Part shown: positions 53,554 to 62,124 of the stretch, one piece after another
Numbering within the stretch: position 1 is the first letter of the stretch
How the letters are laid out: each line of letters begins with the position of its first letter
DNA from: an uncultured Lachnospiraceae bacterium
GTDB taxonomy: Bacteria; Bacillota; Clostridia; Lachnospirales; Lachnospiraceae
Direction: 5' to 3'
Assembly: GCA_948470335.1 (NCBI GenBank)
Contig: CAOKOL010000012.1
Span: forward strand, 1-64,000
Length of the DNA stretch: 64,000 nucleotides
Made by a program: the position numbers and the translations under genes
Notes under the pieces: model-generated
Told to the model about the DNA's origin: nothing
What the model saw: only the letters and a program-made list of their open reading frames with translations
Databases searched by the model: none

Positions 53554-54351
53554 ATGAGAAAAATAGGTTTTATCGGCAGCGGCAACATGGCACGGGCGAT
53601 CATGGGAGGCATTATCAAGAAGGGGCTGTTCCGTCCGGAGGAAATCATCGCTTCTGACATATGGGAGCCGGCCAGGGAGCGGACTCAGAAAGAACTGGGC
53701 GTAGAGGTTGTGGAGAGCGACAGGAAAGTGGCGGAGGAATCAGAGATGCTGGTTCTGGCCATCAAGCCCCAGTTTTACATGGCAGTGATCGATCAGATTA
53801 ATGACAGAGTCCGGGCGGACCAGATTGTAATCAGTCTGGCTCCCGGCTGGACAAAACGGCGGATCACGGATACCTTCGGAAGAAGGCTGAGACTGGTGCG
53901 CACCATGGCGAATACGCCGGCTCTGGCACTGGAGGGGATTACGGCTGTCAGCGCAGGTAAGCTGGTGACCAAAGAAGAAATGGATCGCGTACTCCAGGTG
54001 ATCAACAGCTTCGGCAAAGCGGTGGTGGTGGATGAACGTCTGTTTGACGCCGTGGTTGCGGTCAGCGGAAGCTCGCCCGCTTATGTCTATATCATGATTG
54101 AAGCCATGGCCGATGCGGCGGTGCTGGAGGGAATGCCAAGAGCCCAGGCTTATGAATTTGCGGCCCAGGCTGTTTACGGCAGTGCGAAAATGGTGCTGGA
54201 GACAGGAAAACATCCGGCCGAGCTGAAAGACATGGTATGCTCTCCGGGAGGAACCACGATTGAAGCCGTGCGGGTGCTGGAAGAAAAGGGATTCCGCAGC
54301 AGCATCATGGAAGCGATGAAAGCCTGTGCGAAAAAGAGCAGAGAATTATAA
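53554..54351 (+). CDS. proC: Pyrroline-5-carboxylate reductase
   Basis: 265 residues from the ATG at 53554 (GGGGAGG upstream). Makes proline from pyrroline-5-carboxylate with NAD(P)H. Rossmann start KIGFIGSGNMARAIMGG, then VRTMANTPALALEGITAVSAG and the C-terminal signature SPGGTTIEAVRVLEEKGFRS with the substrate-binding helix. It is separated from scpB by 47 bases and probably belongs to the same transcript. Confidence 0.96.
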   Translation: MRKIGFIGSGNMARAIMGGIIKKGLFRPEEIIASDIWEPARERTQKELGVEVVESDRKVAEESEMLVLAIKPQFYMAVIDQINDRVRADQIVISLAPGWTKRRITDTFGRRLRLVRTMANTPALALEGITAVSAGKLVTKEEMDRVLQVINSFGKAVVVDERLFDAVVAVSGSSPAYVYIMIEAMADAAVLEGMPRAQAYEFAAQAVYGSAKMVLETGKHPAELKDMVCSPGGTTIEAVRVLEEKGFRSSIMEAMKACAKKSREL

Positions 54352-54472
54352 AACCGTGTCGGGAAAACGGACAGGGAAATATTGTGGAAAATAGACAAAA
54401 ATGTTGTTTTTTTTTTGAAACATTCGATATCTGGCGCAATAAGGGTTTTTAATTTGGAGAATTTGTGATAAA

Positions 54473-54880
54473 ATGGGGAAAAAGGAAGGGGATATAGGGA
54501 AGAATAGACAAAAACCCTGCGGGGAGATTGTTCTGGCGGCGGCTGTTCTTCTGACAGCGCTTTGCTGCTGGCTGGTCTGGCATTTCCTTCACCGGGAGCC
54601 CGGCGCATGGGCCTCGGTGGAGGTGGAAGGCCTTGAGACAGCCAGGTATCCCCTGACGGAAGACTGCACGGTTGTCATAGAAGGATATGACGGCGGCAGG
54701 AACACGCTGGTGATTGAGGGAGGCTCCGTCCGGGTAACGGATGTGAGCTGTCCTGACCGTCTCTGCGAGAAGCAGGGACAGATCAGCGGGAGCGGGGAGA
54801 CGATTGTCTGTCTTCCGAACCGGGTGGTAATCACGGTTCGGGGCGGTGAGGGCACGGCCCTCGACGGCCTTGCGGAGTGA
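54473..54880 (+). CDS. NusG domain II-containing protein
   Basis: 135 residues. One N-terminal membrane helix (about 18-38) and an outer beta domain of the NusG_II type, with NTLVIEGGSVRVTDVSCPDRLC and ETIVCLPNRVVITV (paired cysteines). Proteins of this kind are regularly found just before a Gx transporter and Rnf or flavinylation genes in Clostridia. No good ribosome binding site directly before the ATG at 54473 (GGAG is 12 bases away). The stop overlaps the next gene region by one codon. Confidence 0.8.
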   Translation: MGKKEGDIGKNRQKPCGEIVLAAAVLLTALCCWLVWHFLHREPGAWASVEVEGLETARYPLTEDCTVVIEGYDGGRNTLVIEGGSVRVTDVSCPDRLCEKQGQISGSGETIVCLPNRVVITVRGGEGTALDGLAE

Positions 54881-54891
54881 AGGGGGAGGGC

Positions 54892-55422
54892 ATGACAAAA
54901 ACTGCTGTGAATAATCAGGAAAAGCATGCGGCAAAGAAAGTGGCCCTGTACGGGGTGCTGATCGCTTTGGCGTTTGTGTTCAGCTATGTGGAGGCGCTGC
55001 TTCCTTTTTCCTTTGCCGTGCCCGGCATGAAAGTGGGTCTTGCCAATCTGGTGGTGGTGGCGGCCCTGTATCTTCTGGGGGTTCGGACAGCGTTCGGCGT
55101 TTCCGTAATCAGGATTCTGCTGGTGGGGTTCACTTTCGGAAATTTATCCACCATGATGTTCAGCTTATCTGGCGGCCTTTTAAGCTTCGCTGTGATGGCA
55201 GCCTGTAAGAATAAAGCTTTGTTTCACGTTGAGGGGGTGAGCATGGCCGGCGGTATCGCCCATAATATCGGGCAGCTGCTGGTGGCTGCGGCAGTTGTAG
55301 AGTCAGCCGCATTGTTTTACTATGTGCCTGTTCTGCTGGTATCCGGGCTGATCACCGGAGGACTGATCGGTCTTGTGGCAGGGCAGCTCATAAAACGTAT
55401 TCGGATCTATGTCCCGCGATAA
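54892..55422 (+). CDS. Gx transporter family protein (HepI-like membrane protein)
   Basis: 176 residues from the ATG at 54892 (GGGGGAGGG upstream); a GTG at 54877 overlaps the previous stop and is the alternative. Five to six helices, with PGMKVGLANLVVVAALYLLG and LSGGLLSFAVMA, typical of Gx transporters (formerly annotated heptaprenyl diphosphate synthase component I). The substrate is unknown. Its position between a NusG_II protein and rnfC is a recurring arrangement and suggests a link to Rnf assembly or cofactor supply. Confidence 0.82.
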   Translation: MTKTAVNNQEKHAAKKVALYGVLIALAFVFSYVEALLPFSFAVPGMKVGLANLVVVAALYLLGVRTAFGVSVIRILLVGFTFGNLSTMMFSLSGGLLSFAVMAACKNKALFHVEGVSMAGGIAHNIGQLLVAAAVVESAALFYYVPVLLVSGLITGGLIGLVAGQLIKRIRIYVPR

Positions 55423-55483
55423 GGCGGCGGGAGATGTCTGAGAAACAAATGTAATCAGTTAAGAAGAAGGAGACGGATAACAG

Positions 55484-56812
55484 ATGGAAAAAGCTACATT
55501 TCAGGGTGGCACGCATCCTTATGACGGAAAAGAACTTTCCAAGTCTCTCCCGATTAAGGCAGTGCTTCCAAAAGGTGATTTGGTGTATCCCATGTCACAG
55601 CACATCGGTGCGCCGGCAAAGCCTGTGGTATCTGTGGGAGACCACGTGCTGGTGGGCCAGAGAATCGCAGAAGCCGGCGGATTCGTGTCTGCCAATATCT
55701 GCAGCTCGGTGTCCGGCACCGTAAAAGCCATTGAGCCCAGGCTGCTGGTTTCAGGCGCCGTGTGCCCGGCAATCGTGGTGGAAAACGACCATGAATATAA
55801 AGCTGTGGAAGGCTTCGGGGACCAGAGAGATTACACGAAGCTGTCAAAAGAGGAAATCCGGAAGTATGTCCAGGATGCGGGCGTGGTAGGTATGGGCGGC
55901 GCAGGCTTTCCCAACCATGTGAAGATTACTCCTCAGGACGACAGCAAGATCGACTATGTGCTGGTAAACGGCGCAGAGTGCGAGCCGTACCTGACCTCTG
56001 ACTACCGGGTGATGCTGGAAGATCCGGAGAGAATTATCGGCGGAGTAAAAGTTTTGCTTCGGTTATTTGAGAATGCGAAGGGCGTCATCGGAATCGAGGA
56101 CAATAAGCCGGACTGCATTGAGAAACTGACAGAGATGACAAAAGACGAACCCAGGATTACCGTACAGCCTCTGCGCACCAAATACCCCCAGGGCGCTGAG
56201 CGTACATTAATCTATGCATGTACCGGCAGAAAAATCAATTCCTCCATGCTTCCTGCCGATGCCGGCGTTGTGGTAGACAATATCGACACGGTGGTTGCCA
56301 TTTACAAGGCCGTATGCGAGAACACGCCGCTGATCCGCCGGGTGGTTACGGTAACCGGAGATGCCATCAAGGAACCCAGAAACTTTGAGGTAAAAACCGG
56401 AACCTGTTATGCGGAGCTGATCGACGAAGCCGGCGGCTTCACCTGCGAGCCGGAGAAAATCGTGTCCGGCGGCCCGATGATGGGTATGGCTCTGTATTCA
56501 CTGGAGGTGCCGGTAACGAAAACCTCCTCTGCTCTTTTATGCATGTCCAAAGATGAAGTGGCAGCGATGGCGCCTACCGCCTGTATCCGCTGCGGACGCT
56601 GCGTGGAGGCCTGTCCCAGCAATCTGGTTCCCCAGAAGATGGTGGAATTTGCCGAGCGTTTTGACGACGAAGGCTTTGAGAAGATCGGCGGCATGGAGTG
56701 CTACGAGTGCGGAAGCTGCACCTATGTATGTCCTGCCAAGAGACGTCTGACTCAGGCGTTCAAGCAGGCCAGAAAGAGCGTGATGGACAAGAGAAGGAAT
56801 GCAAAAAAATAG
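55484..56812 (+). CDS. rnfC: Rnf electron transport complex subunit RnfC
   Basis: 442 residues, AAGAAGGAGA upstream. Peripheral NADH-binding subunit. N-terminal FQGGTHPYDGKELS, flavin/NADH domain with GVVGMGGAGFPNHVK (about 131-145), soluble-ligand-binding SLBB domain, and two 4Fe-4S motifs CIRCGRCVEACP and CYECGSCTYVCP near the C-terminus. It takes part in electron flow between ferredoxin and NAD+ at the membrane. First gene of the order C-D-G-E-A-B, the arrangement of Acetobacterium and other clostridial Rnf operons. Confidence 0.97.
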   Translation: MEKATFQGGTHPYDGKELSKSLPIKAVLPKGDLVYPMSQHIGAPAKPVVSVGDHVLVGQRIAEAGGFVSANICSSVSGTVKAIEPRLLVSGAVCPAIVVENDHEYKAVEGFGDQRDYTKLSKEEIRKYVQDAGVVGMGGAGFPNHVKITPQDDSKIDYVLVNGAECEPYLTSDYRVMLEDPERIIGGVKVLLRLFENAKGVIGIEDNKPDCIEKLTEMTKDEPRITVQPLRTKYPQGAERTLIYACTGRKINSSMLPADAGVVVDNIDTVVAIYKAVCENTPLIRRVVTVTGDAIKEPRNFEVKTGTCYAELIDEAGGFTCEPEKIVSGGPMMGMALYSLEVPVTKTSSALLCMSKDEVAAMAPTACIRCGRCVEACPSNLVPQKMVEFAERFDDEGFEKIGGMECYECGSCTYVCPAKRRLTQAFKQARKSVMDKRRNAKK

Positions 56813-56834
56813 CATAAGAAAGAGGTGAGTGAGA

Positions 56835-57764
56835 GTGAACAAACTCTTAAATGTTTCCACATCGCCCCATGTCAGAAGCAGCGCGTCTACTTCTTCCATC
56901 ATGTGTGATGTGTTGATTGCCATGGCCCCGGCGGCCCTGTTTGGCATCTATCAGTTTGGGTTCAGGGCATTTCTGATCATTGTGATCTGTGTGGCCACAG
57001 CCATGCTGACCGAGTACATATATGAGAAGGCTATGAAAAAGCCTATAACGATCATGGATTACAGTGCGGCTGTGACGGGCCTGATTCTGGCGCTGAATAT
57101 GCCGGCTTATATTGACCTGTGGATTCCTGCCCTGGGCAGCGTGTTTGCGATTCTGATCGTAAAACAGCTTTACGGCGGCCTGGGACAGAATTTTATGAAC
57201 CCTGCTCTGGCGGGCCGGTGTTTCCTGCTGATCTCTTTTGCGGGAAAGATGACCCAGTTCTTCCCTGACGGCGTTACGGGAGCGACCCCGCTGGCGGCGT
57301 TAAAGGCAGGAGAGAGCGTAAACCTGCTGGATATGTTTATCGGTACGATTCCGGGAACCATCGGTGAGACTTCCGTGATCGCTCTGCTGATCGGCGCGGC
57401 CTATATGCTGGCAAAAAAAGTCATTAACTGGAAGATTCCCTTCACCTATATCGCAACCGTTGCGGTGTTCGCACTGATTTTCGGCGGCCATGGCTTTGAC
57501 ATGACCTATGTGGCGGCCCAGATCTGCGGCGGCGGTCTGATCTTCGGCGCGTTTTTCATGGCTACGGACTACGTGACCAGTCCGATTACGCCCAACGGAC
57601 AGATTATTTACGGCGTATGCCTGGGTCTTTTAACCGGTATCTTCCGTATCTTCGGCCCGTCGGCCGAGGGTGTGTCCTATGCGATTATTTTCTGTAATCT
57701 GCTGGTTCCGCTGATTGAGAAAGTAACGATGCCTACGCCATTCGGAAGGGAGGCAAAGAAATAA
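56835..57764 (+). CDS. rnfD: Rnf complex subunit RnfD
   Basis: 309 residues from the GTG at 56835, which lies seven to eight bases after AAAGAGGTGA; the GTG at 56829 is too close to it. About nine membrane helices. The flavinylation motif (DGVTGATPLAALKAG) carries the Thr that binds FMN covalently. RnfD takes part in electron transfer coupled to Na+ or H+ pumping. Directly followed by rnfG without spacing. Confidence 0.95.
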   Translation: MNKLLNVSTSPHVRSSASTSSIMCDVLIAMAPAALFGIYQFGFRAFLIIVICVATAMLTEYIYEKAMKKPITIMDYSAAVTGLILALNMPAYIDLWIPALGSVFAILIVKQLYGGLGQNFMNPALAGRCFLLISFAGKMTQFFPDGVTGATPLAALKAGESVNLLDMFIGTIPGTIGETSVIALLIGAAYMLAKKVINWKIPFTYIATVAVFALIFGGHGFDMTYVAAQICGGGLIFGAFFMATDYVTSPITPNGQIIYGVCLGLLTGIFRIFGPSAEGVSYAIIFCNLLVPLIEKVTMPTPFGREAKK

Positions 57765-58334
57765 ATGGGAAAGAATACGATTATTAAAGATGCCATTATC
57801 CTTTTTGCCATTACACTGATTTCCGGCCTCTGCCTGGGTTTTGTATATAATATGACAAAGGCCCCCATCGCGGCGGCGGAGGAAAAGGCGAAACAGGAAG
57901 CCTATCAGAAGGTATTTGCCGATGCCGCCTCCTTCCGGGAGAATGAAGAGATCAAGACGGCGCTGGCCTCCTTTACGGCTGACGGTGCCGAGATTACGGA
58001 AGTGCTTGAGGCTGTGGATGGTTCGGGCGCGGTTATGGGCCATGTGGTTGCGGTAACTGCGAAGGAAGGCTACGGCGGCGGAATCTCCATTACGATGGGA
58101 ATCGACCTGTCAGGCACCATCACCGGTTTTGAGGTGCTTTCCATGAGCGAGACCGCCGGCCTTGGCGCAAAGTGTACCGGAGATGAGTTCAAGGGACAGT
58201 TTACGGGAATCAGCGCACAGGCAGAGCTGGTGATGAACCAGGATTTCGACCAGATCAGCGGTGCAACCATTACCTCAAAGGCAATCACCAAGGCGATCAA
58301 TGCTTCCGTGAAATTCGTCAGTGAAGTCCGGTAA
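57765..58334 (+). CDS. rnfG: Rnf complex subunit RnfG
   Basis: 189 residues. One N-terminal membrane helix (about 9-28) and an outer FMN-binding domain with the flavinylation motif SGATITSKAIT (Thr as the attachment point), preceded by GYGGGISITMGIDLSG. FMN is attached by ApbE, whose gene is not in this window. The start codon follows the rnfD stop immediately. Confidence 0.95.
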   Translation: MGKNTIIKDAIILFAITLISGLCLGFVYNMTKAPIAAAEEKAKQEAYQKVFADAASFRENEEIKTALASFTADGAEITEVLEAVDGSGAVMGHVVAVTAKEGYGGGISITMGIDLSGTITGFEVLSMSETAGLGAKCTGDEFKGQFTGISAQAELVMNQDFDQISGATITSKAITKAINASVKFVSEVR

Positions 58335-58352
58335 AACAAAAAGGAGGATAAG

Positions 58353-59159
58353 ATGAACAAAAATATAGAACGTTTATATAACGGCATCATCAAAGAGAAT
58401 CCGACTTTTGTTTTGATGCTGGGTATGTGTCCGACGCTGGCGGTAACGGTATCCGCCACCAACGGTCTCGGTATGGGTCTGTCCACCACGGCGGTGCTGG
58501 TGGTGTCCAACGCCCTGATTTCATTGCTTCGTAAGATTATTCCCGATAAGGTACGTATTCCGGCCTTTATCGTAATTGTCGCTTCCGTCGTGACGGTAGT
58601 ACAGCTTTTGCTCCAGGCCTATGTGCCCGCGGTTTATGATGCGCTGGGTATCTATATCCCTCTGATCGTGGTAAACTGTATTATTTTAGGCCGTGCGGAA
58701 TCTTATGCGTCAAAAAACGGCATTGTCGAATCCGCATTCGACGGTATCGGCATGGGTCTTGGCTTTACCATCGCCCTGACCTGTATCGGCTTTGTACGTG
58801 AGCTTCTGGGCGCCGGCAGTGTGTTCGGCCGTGTGATTATCCCGGAAGATTTCCATATCTCGATTCTGGTTATGGCTCCCGGCGCATTCTTTGTTCTGGC
58901 CTGTCTGACGGCTCTGCAGAACAAGTTTAAGATGCCTTCCGCTACCAATGTGGCAGGAGGAAGCTCGATTGTATGCGGCGGCAACTGCACAAGCTGCTCC
59001 GAGACGGTCTGTGCCGAAAACCATAAGAAGATCGCGGCCGCCAAGGCTGAGGAAGCAAAGAAAGCCGCTGCGGAGAAGGCTGCAAAGGCCGAGGCCGCAA
59101 AGGCAAAGAAGGCTGCGGAAGCTGCTGCGGCAGAGACGAAACCGGATGGAAATGAATAG
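58353..59159 (+). CDS. rnfE: Rnf complex subunit RnfE with extended cysteine- and Lys/Ala/Glu-rich tail
   Basis: 268 residues, AAAAGGAGG upstream. Six membrane helices in the first 200 residues, with NPTFVLMLGMCPTLAVT and the mid-protein IVVNCIILGRAESYA, the inner-face Cys motifs that hold an iron-sulfur centre together with RnfA. The usual length is 200-235. Here about 65 residues are added: a CGGNCTSCSETVC cluster and then a Lys/Ala/Glu helix (KAEEAKKAAAEKAAKAEAAK). Integral membrane subunit. Confidence 0.95.
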   Translation: MNKNIERLYNGIIKENPTFVLMLGMCPTLAVTVSATNGLGMGLSTTAVLVVSNALISLLRKIIPDKVRIPAFIVIVASVVTVVQLLLQAYVPAVYDALGIYIPLIVVNCIILGRAESYASKNGIVESAFDGIGMGLGFTIALTCIGFVRELLGAGSVFGRVIIPEDFHISILVMAPGAFFVLACLTALQNKFKMPSATNVAGGSSIVCGGNCTSCSETVCAENHKKIAAAKAEEAKKAAAEKAAKAEAAKAKKAAEAAAAETKPDGNE

Positions 59160-59174
59160 GAGGTTGGCTTATAA

Positions 59175-59750
59175 ATGAAAGAATTGTTATTGCTTATCGT
59201 GGCATCAGCCCTGGTTAACAACGTTGTATTAAGCCAGTTCCTGGGTTTGTGTCCGTTCCTGGGCGTATCAAAGAAGATTGAGACGGCAGCCGGCATGGGC
59301 GCCGCGGTTGTCTTCGTTATCACCATCGCATCCGCAGTGGCCAGTCTGATTCAGAATTTCGTTCTGATTCCGCTGAAGCTGGAATTTTTACAGACCATCG
59401 TATTTATTCTGGTAATCGCGGCTCTGGTGCAGTTCGTGGAGATGGTGCTGAAAAAAGTAATGCCTGCCCTGTACAATGCGCTGGGCGTATATCTGCCCCT
59501 GATCACCACCAACTGTGCGGTGCTGGGTATTGCGGTTATTAACGCACAGAAAAACTATGGACTGATCAACAGTATCGTAAATGGATTCGGCACTGCGGTA
59601 GGTTTTACCATTGCCATCGTGCTGCTGGCCGGCGTCCGTGAGCGGATTGAATTCAATGATTTTAATCCCTCCTGGAAAGGTTCTCCCATGGTACTGATTA
59701 CGTCAGGTCTGATGGCGATCGCATTCTGCGGCTTCGCCGGACTGATTTAA
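59175..59750 (+). CDS. rnfA: Rnf complex subunit RnfA
   Basis: 191 residues, AGGAGG upstream. Six helices, inverted-topology partner of RnfE, with SQFLGLCPFLGVSKK and ITTNCAVLGIAV carrying the cysteines of the shared iron-sulfur centre. Length and motifs are normal. It lies 15 bases after rnfE and 18 before rnfB. Confidence 0.97.
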   Translation: MKELLLLIVASALVNNVVLSQFLGLCPFLGVSKKIETAAGMGAAVVFVITIASAVASLIQNFVLIPLKLEFLQTIVFILVIAALVQFVEMVLKKVMPALYNALGVYLPLITTNCAVLGIAVINAQKNYGLINSIVNGFGTAVGFTIAIVLLAGVRERIEFNDFNPSWKGSPMVLITSGLMAIAFCGFAGLI

Positions 59751-59768
59751 AGAGGAGGAGGTAAAGGG

Positions 59769-60560
59769 ATGTACATTGTTGGAATTGCTGCTGCGCTGGT
59801 AGGCGTGGTTGGTGTTGTCATCGGCCTGCTTCTCGGTGTGGCCGGCGAAGTTTTCAAGGTAGAGGAAGATCCCAGGGAAGTGGAAATCTGCGGCCTCCTG
59901 CCGGGAAATAACTGCGGCGGCTGCGGTTATGCCGGCTGTCCCGCTCTGGCGAAAGCAATCGTAGCCGGCGAAGCGCCGGTAAACGGCTGTCCCGTCTGCA
60001 AGGCGAACACGGAGATCATCGGCAAGATCAGCGACGTAATGGGTGTGGAAGCGGTGGAGAGCGCCAGAACGGCTGCTTTCGTAAAATGTTCCGGTACCTG
60101 TGACAAAGCGGAGATCAAGTTTAACTATTACGGCATTGAAGACTGTAAGAAAGCCATGACGGTACCGGGCGCCGGAAATAAACTGTGTGCTTCCGGCTGT
60201 CTGGGACTGGGAACCTGCGTGAGAGCCTGTGCTTTTGACGCGATCCACATTATAGACGGCGTATCCGTGGTTGACAGGGACAAATGCGCCGCCTGCGGCA
60301 AGTGTGTCGAAGTGTGCCCGAAGAATATCATTGAACTTCTGCCCTATGACGCCCGGAACAAAGTGGCATGCAGTAACCATGACAAGGGCAAAGCGGTGAA
60401 AACCGTATGCTCTGCCGGATGTATCGCCTGCGGCGTCTGCGTGAAGCAGTGCGAGGCCGAGGCAATCAAGCTGGAGAATAATCTGCCTGTGATCGATTAT
60501 GAGAAATGTACCGGCTGCGGCAAGTGCGCGGCGAAATGCCCGTCTCACGTGATTGTGTAA
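59769..60560 (+). CDS. rnfB: Rnf complex subunit RnfB (ferredoxin-accepting iron-sulfur protein)
   Basis: 263 residues, AGAGGAGGAGG upstream. N-terminal membrane helix (4-26), an Fe-S domain CGLLPGNNCGGCGYAGC (about 41-57), then further clusters: CASGCLGLGTCVRACAF, CAACGKCVEVCP, CSAGCIACGVCVKQCE and CTGCGKCAAKCP. It takes electrons from reduced ferredoxin. Last gene of the rnf operon; a GC-rich hairpin follows at 60573. Confidence 0.97.
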   Translation: MYIVGIAAALVGVVGVVIGLLLGVAGEVFKVEEDPREVEICGLLPGNNCGGCGYAGCPALAKAIVAGEAPVNGCPVCKANTEIIGKISDVMGVEAVESARTAAFVKCSGTCDKAEIKFNYYGIEDCKKAMTVPGAGNKLCASGCLGLGTCVRACAFDAIHIIDGVSVVDRDKCAACGKCVEVCPKNIIELLPYDARNKVACSNHDKGKAVKTVCSAGCIACGVCVKQCEAEAIKLENNLPVIDYEKCTGCGKCAAKCPSHVIV

Positions 60561-60572
60561 GGCAAGCCTGAG

Positions 60573-60603
60573 GGAAACGCAGGGGTATGGCTTCTGCGTT
60601 TCC
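60573..60603 (+). terminator. Hairpin at the end of the rnf operon
   Basis: GGAAACGCAG and CTGCGTTTCC form a perfect 10-bp stem with an 11-base loop, 12 bases after the rnfB stop. There is no T-run, so it may act as a processing or partial termination site. Confidence 0.6.
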
Positions 60604-60677
60604 TGGCGCGTTATTTGCCGGAAATGGAAAGGCAAGTGTCTTGTTTCATATACAGGATTGTTTAGGAGGTTTATTAT

Positions 60678-61541
60678 ATGGATTACAGTGCAATGATTCA
60701 GAACAGAAAGTCGGTCAGAGGCTTTTTGGATAAAAAAGTCTCCGCGGTTACATTAGCGGAGGTTGAGGCATATTATCAGAAGGAATGCCAGCGCCTGGTG
60801 CCTTCACTGGAAACGGAGCTGCGTATTTTCGGCAGTGAGGCCAGAGAGGCCCTGGAGGGTTCGGCCGGTTATGAGAATTTCCTGATCGGCGCTCCGCAGT
60901 ATCTGGTTCTTCTTTCTGCCGAAGGCGAATATGCGGAAGAGAATGCCGGATTTATGATGGAGGATATAATTTTAAAACTGACGGAAATGGATCTCGGAAG
61001 CTGCTGGGTTACATTTGCCGATGCGGATAAGGTGAAGGAAGCCCTTAAGATCGATTCTTCCATGAAAGTCGCGGCTATCGCAGCATTTGGTTATGCCAAA
61101 AAGCAGGCAAAGCGCCTGCGTCTGAATATTCTCAGCATGTCCAATGTGGATATACAGGCAAAGCGTCATTATTATGATCCCAAAGTTGGCATTGACGATA
61201 TGGTGTTTATGAATGAATGGGGCAACAGCGACGGAGTGGATGATCAGATCGGTTTTTACGATGACATGCTCTGGGAAGCATTTTACGCGGCAACCCTTAC
61301 TCCCAGCTACCTGAACAGACAGCCCTATGGGTTTGTCATCCGCGATCACAGGATTTTCCTCGTACGGAAGCCTGATGATTATACGGATGAGGTAAGCGCG
61401 AAGCTTGGGCTTGGCATCGTCATGCTGCATTTTTCCGGCGCCGCTTCCAAGTGGTCCGGCAAGATGAAATGGGAATTAGGCCAGGCGGGGGAGCTCTCTC
61501 TTCCGGAAGGCTATACCGTGGCTGCGGCCTGCAATCTGTAA
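60678..61541 (+). CDS. Nitroreductase family protein (TM1586-type)
   Basis: 287 residues, TAGGAGG upstream. The start MIQNRKSVRGFLDKKVS carries the FMN-phosphate Arg-x-Ser/Val-x-R-x-F motif of nitroreductases, and LEMDLGSCWVTFADADKVKE-like and APQYLVLLSAEG segments follow. The protein looks like two half-domains in one chain (a second NRQPYGFVIRDH block near 210), as in the TM1586 group. It probably binds FMN and reduces an unknown compound. It stands after the rnf operon and ends at a strong terminator. Confidence 0.88.
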   Translation: MDYSAMIQNRKSVRGFLDKKVSAVTLAEVEAYYQKECQRLVPSLETELRIFGSEAREALEGSAGYENFLIGAPQYLVLLSAEGEYAEENAGFMMEDIILKLTEMDLGSCWVTFADADKVKEALKIDSSMKVAAIAAFGYAKKQAKRLRLNILSMSNVDIQAKRHYYDPKVGIDDMVFMNEWGNSDGVDDQIGFYDDMLWEAFYAATLTPSYLNRQPYGFVIRDHRIFLVRKPDDYTDEVSAKLGLGIVMLHFSGAASKWSGKMKWELGQAGELSLPEGYTVAAACNL

Positions 61542-61554
61542 ACGGTCGATTCGG

Positions 61555-61590
61555 AAAAAAATGACAGGCCATGTGGCCTGTCATTTTTTT
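61555..61590. terminator. Bidirectional intrinsic terminator after the nitroreductase gene
   Basis: ATGACAGGCC and GGCCTGTCAT form a perfect 10-bp stem with a four-base loop, flanked by A6 and T6, so it can work in both directions. Confidence 0.95.
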
Positions 61591-61779
61591 GAAAAAGAGG
61601 GTTAAAAGGAATAAGGCTAAATCCTGCAAAGAGGTCCCATCCTTTTCTTTTATGTAAAGAAATTGAATGGCTGTTTTGTGTAATACAACCGGTATTTCAC
61701 TGACCTCGGCAGGATGCCCGTTTATATGATATCAATCGTATGAAGAAGAAGCTTGCCAATCATCTTCCCATACCGGTAC
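61591..61779. other. Non-coding stretch between two terminators
   Basis: Neither strand has an open frame with a start signal or recognisable product. The stretch separates the terminator of the nitroreductase gene from the minus-strand terminator at 61780-61802. Confidence 0.5.
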
Positions 61780-61802
61780 AAAAAAAGCAGCTATACGGCT
61801 GC
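61780..61802 (-). terminator. Terminator of the cobalamin-riboswitch transcript
   Basis: On the minus strand GCAGC and GCTGC form a short stem with a six-base loop, followed by seven T. It lies about 150 bases after the riboswitch and ends the transcript without a recognised gene in between. Confidence 0.7.
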
Positions 61803-61953
61803 CCCAGTACCAGATTGATATACCATCAATAGACTGTGCCCTATACACCGTAGGTCATATCCGTCGGCGAAATCCTCTGCTACAGAGTATTTCACCCCCG
61901 CGACAGCCGCCGAATGTCCATGTAAACATGGCCGCTTGGCTCGTTGTCCGCGA

Positions 61954-62101
61954 AAATCAAGCAGGTCTCCTGACTTAAGTTCACCGCCCGGCGCGCCTTC
62001 CCAAAATCTCAGTGGCATCTGCGCAGGCTCCCTATTACAGTGACGGGATCGTTTCGGAATCTCACCGAATTCCCTTTTCATCTCTGCCGAGAACTTGATT
62101 T
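61954..62101 (-). promoter_or_regulatory. Cobalamin (B12) riboswitch
   Basis: On the minus strand: P1 arms AAATCAAG and CTTGATTT pair perfectly; then AAAAGGGAATTCGGTGAG, CCCGTCACTGTAATAGGGAG, ATGCCACTGAG, GGGAAGG, and the B12-box AGTCAGGAGACCTGC. All conserved blocks of the class I cobalamin riboswitch occur in the right order. It begins about 17 bases after the predicted transcription start. Normally such a switch precedes B12 synthesis or uptake genes; none follows here. Confidence 0.93.
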
Positions 62102-62124
62102 GCTTTGTATTTATTTCTGTACAA

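Larger units (their letters stand above)
61780..62118 (-). ncRNA. Candidate cobalamin-controlled non-coding RNA
   Basis: A transcript of about 340 bases can be drawn from a good promoter (62125-62153) through a complete cobalamin riboswitch (61954-62101) to a terminator (61780-61802). The 150 bases between riboswitch and terminator contain no recognised gene but several stems: CCATGT / ACATGG; a 13-bp broken stem at 61866-61896 (GGTGAAAT pairing with ATTTCGCC, then CTCTG with CAGAG); AGCC / GGCT closing a multibranch region; ATTGAT / ATCAAT. A 34-codon GTG-started frame without a ribosome binding site cannot be fully excluded as a peptide. A parallel is Rli55/EutX of Listeria and Enterococcus, a small RNA under a B12 riboswitch. 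Confidence 0.55.

Noticed and set aside
61791..62081. 96-codon minus-strand frame across the cobalamin riboswitch
   Set aside because: The first two thirds are the riboswitch itself and the ATG has no ribosome binding site. Only the last 34 codons (GTG start) could be a peptide; this is noted under the RNA.
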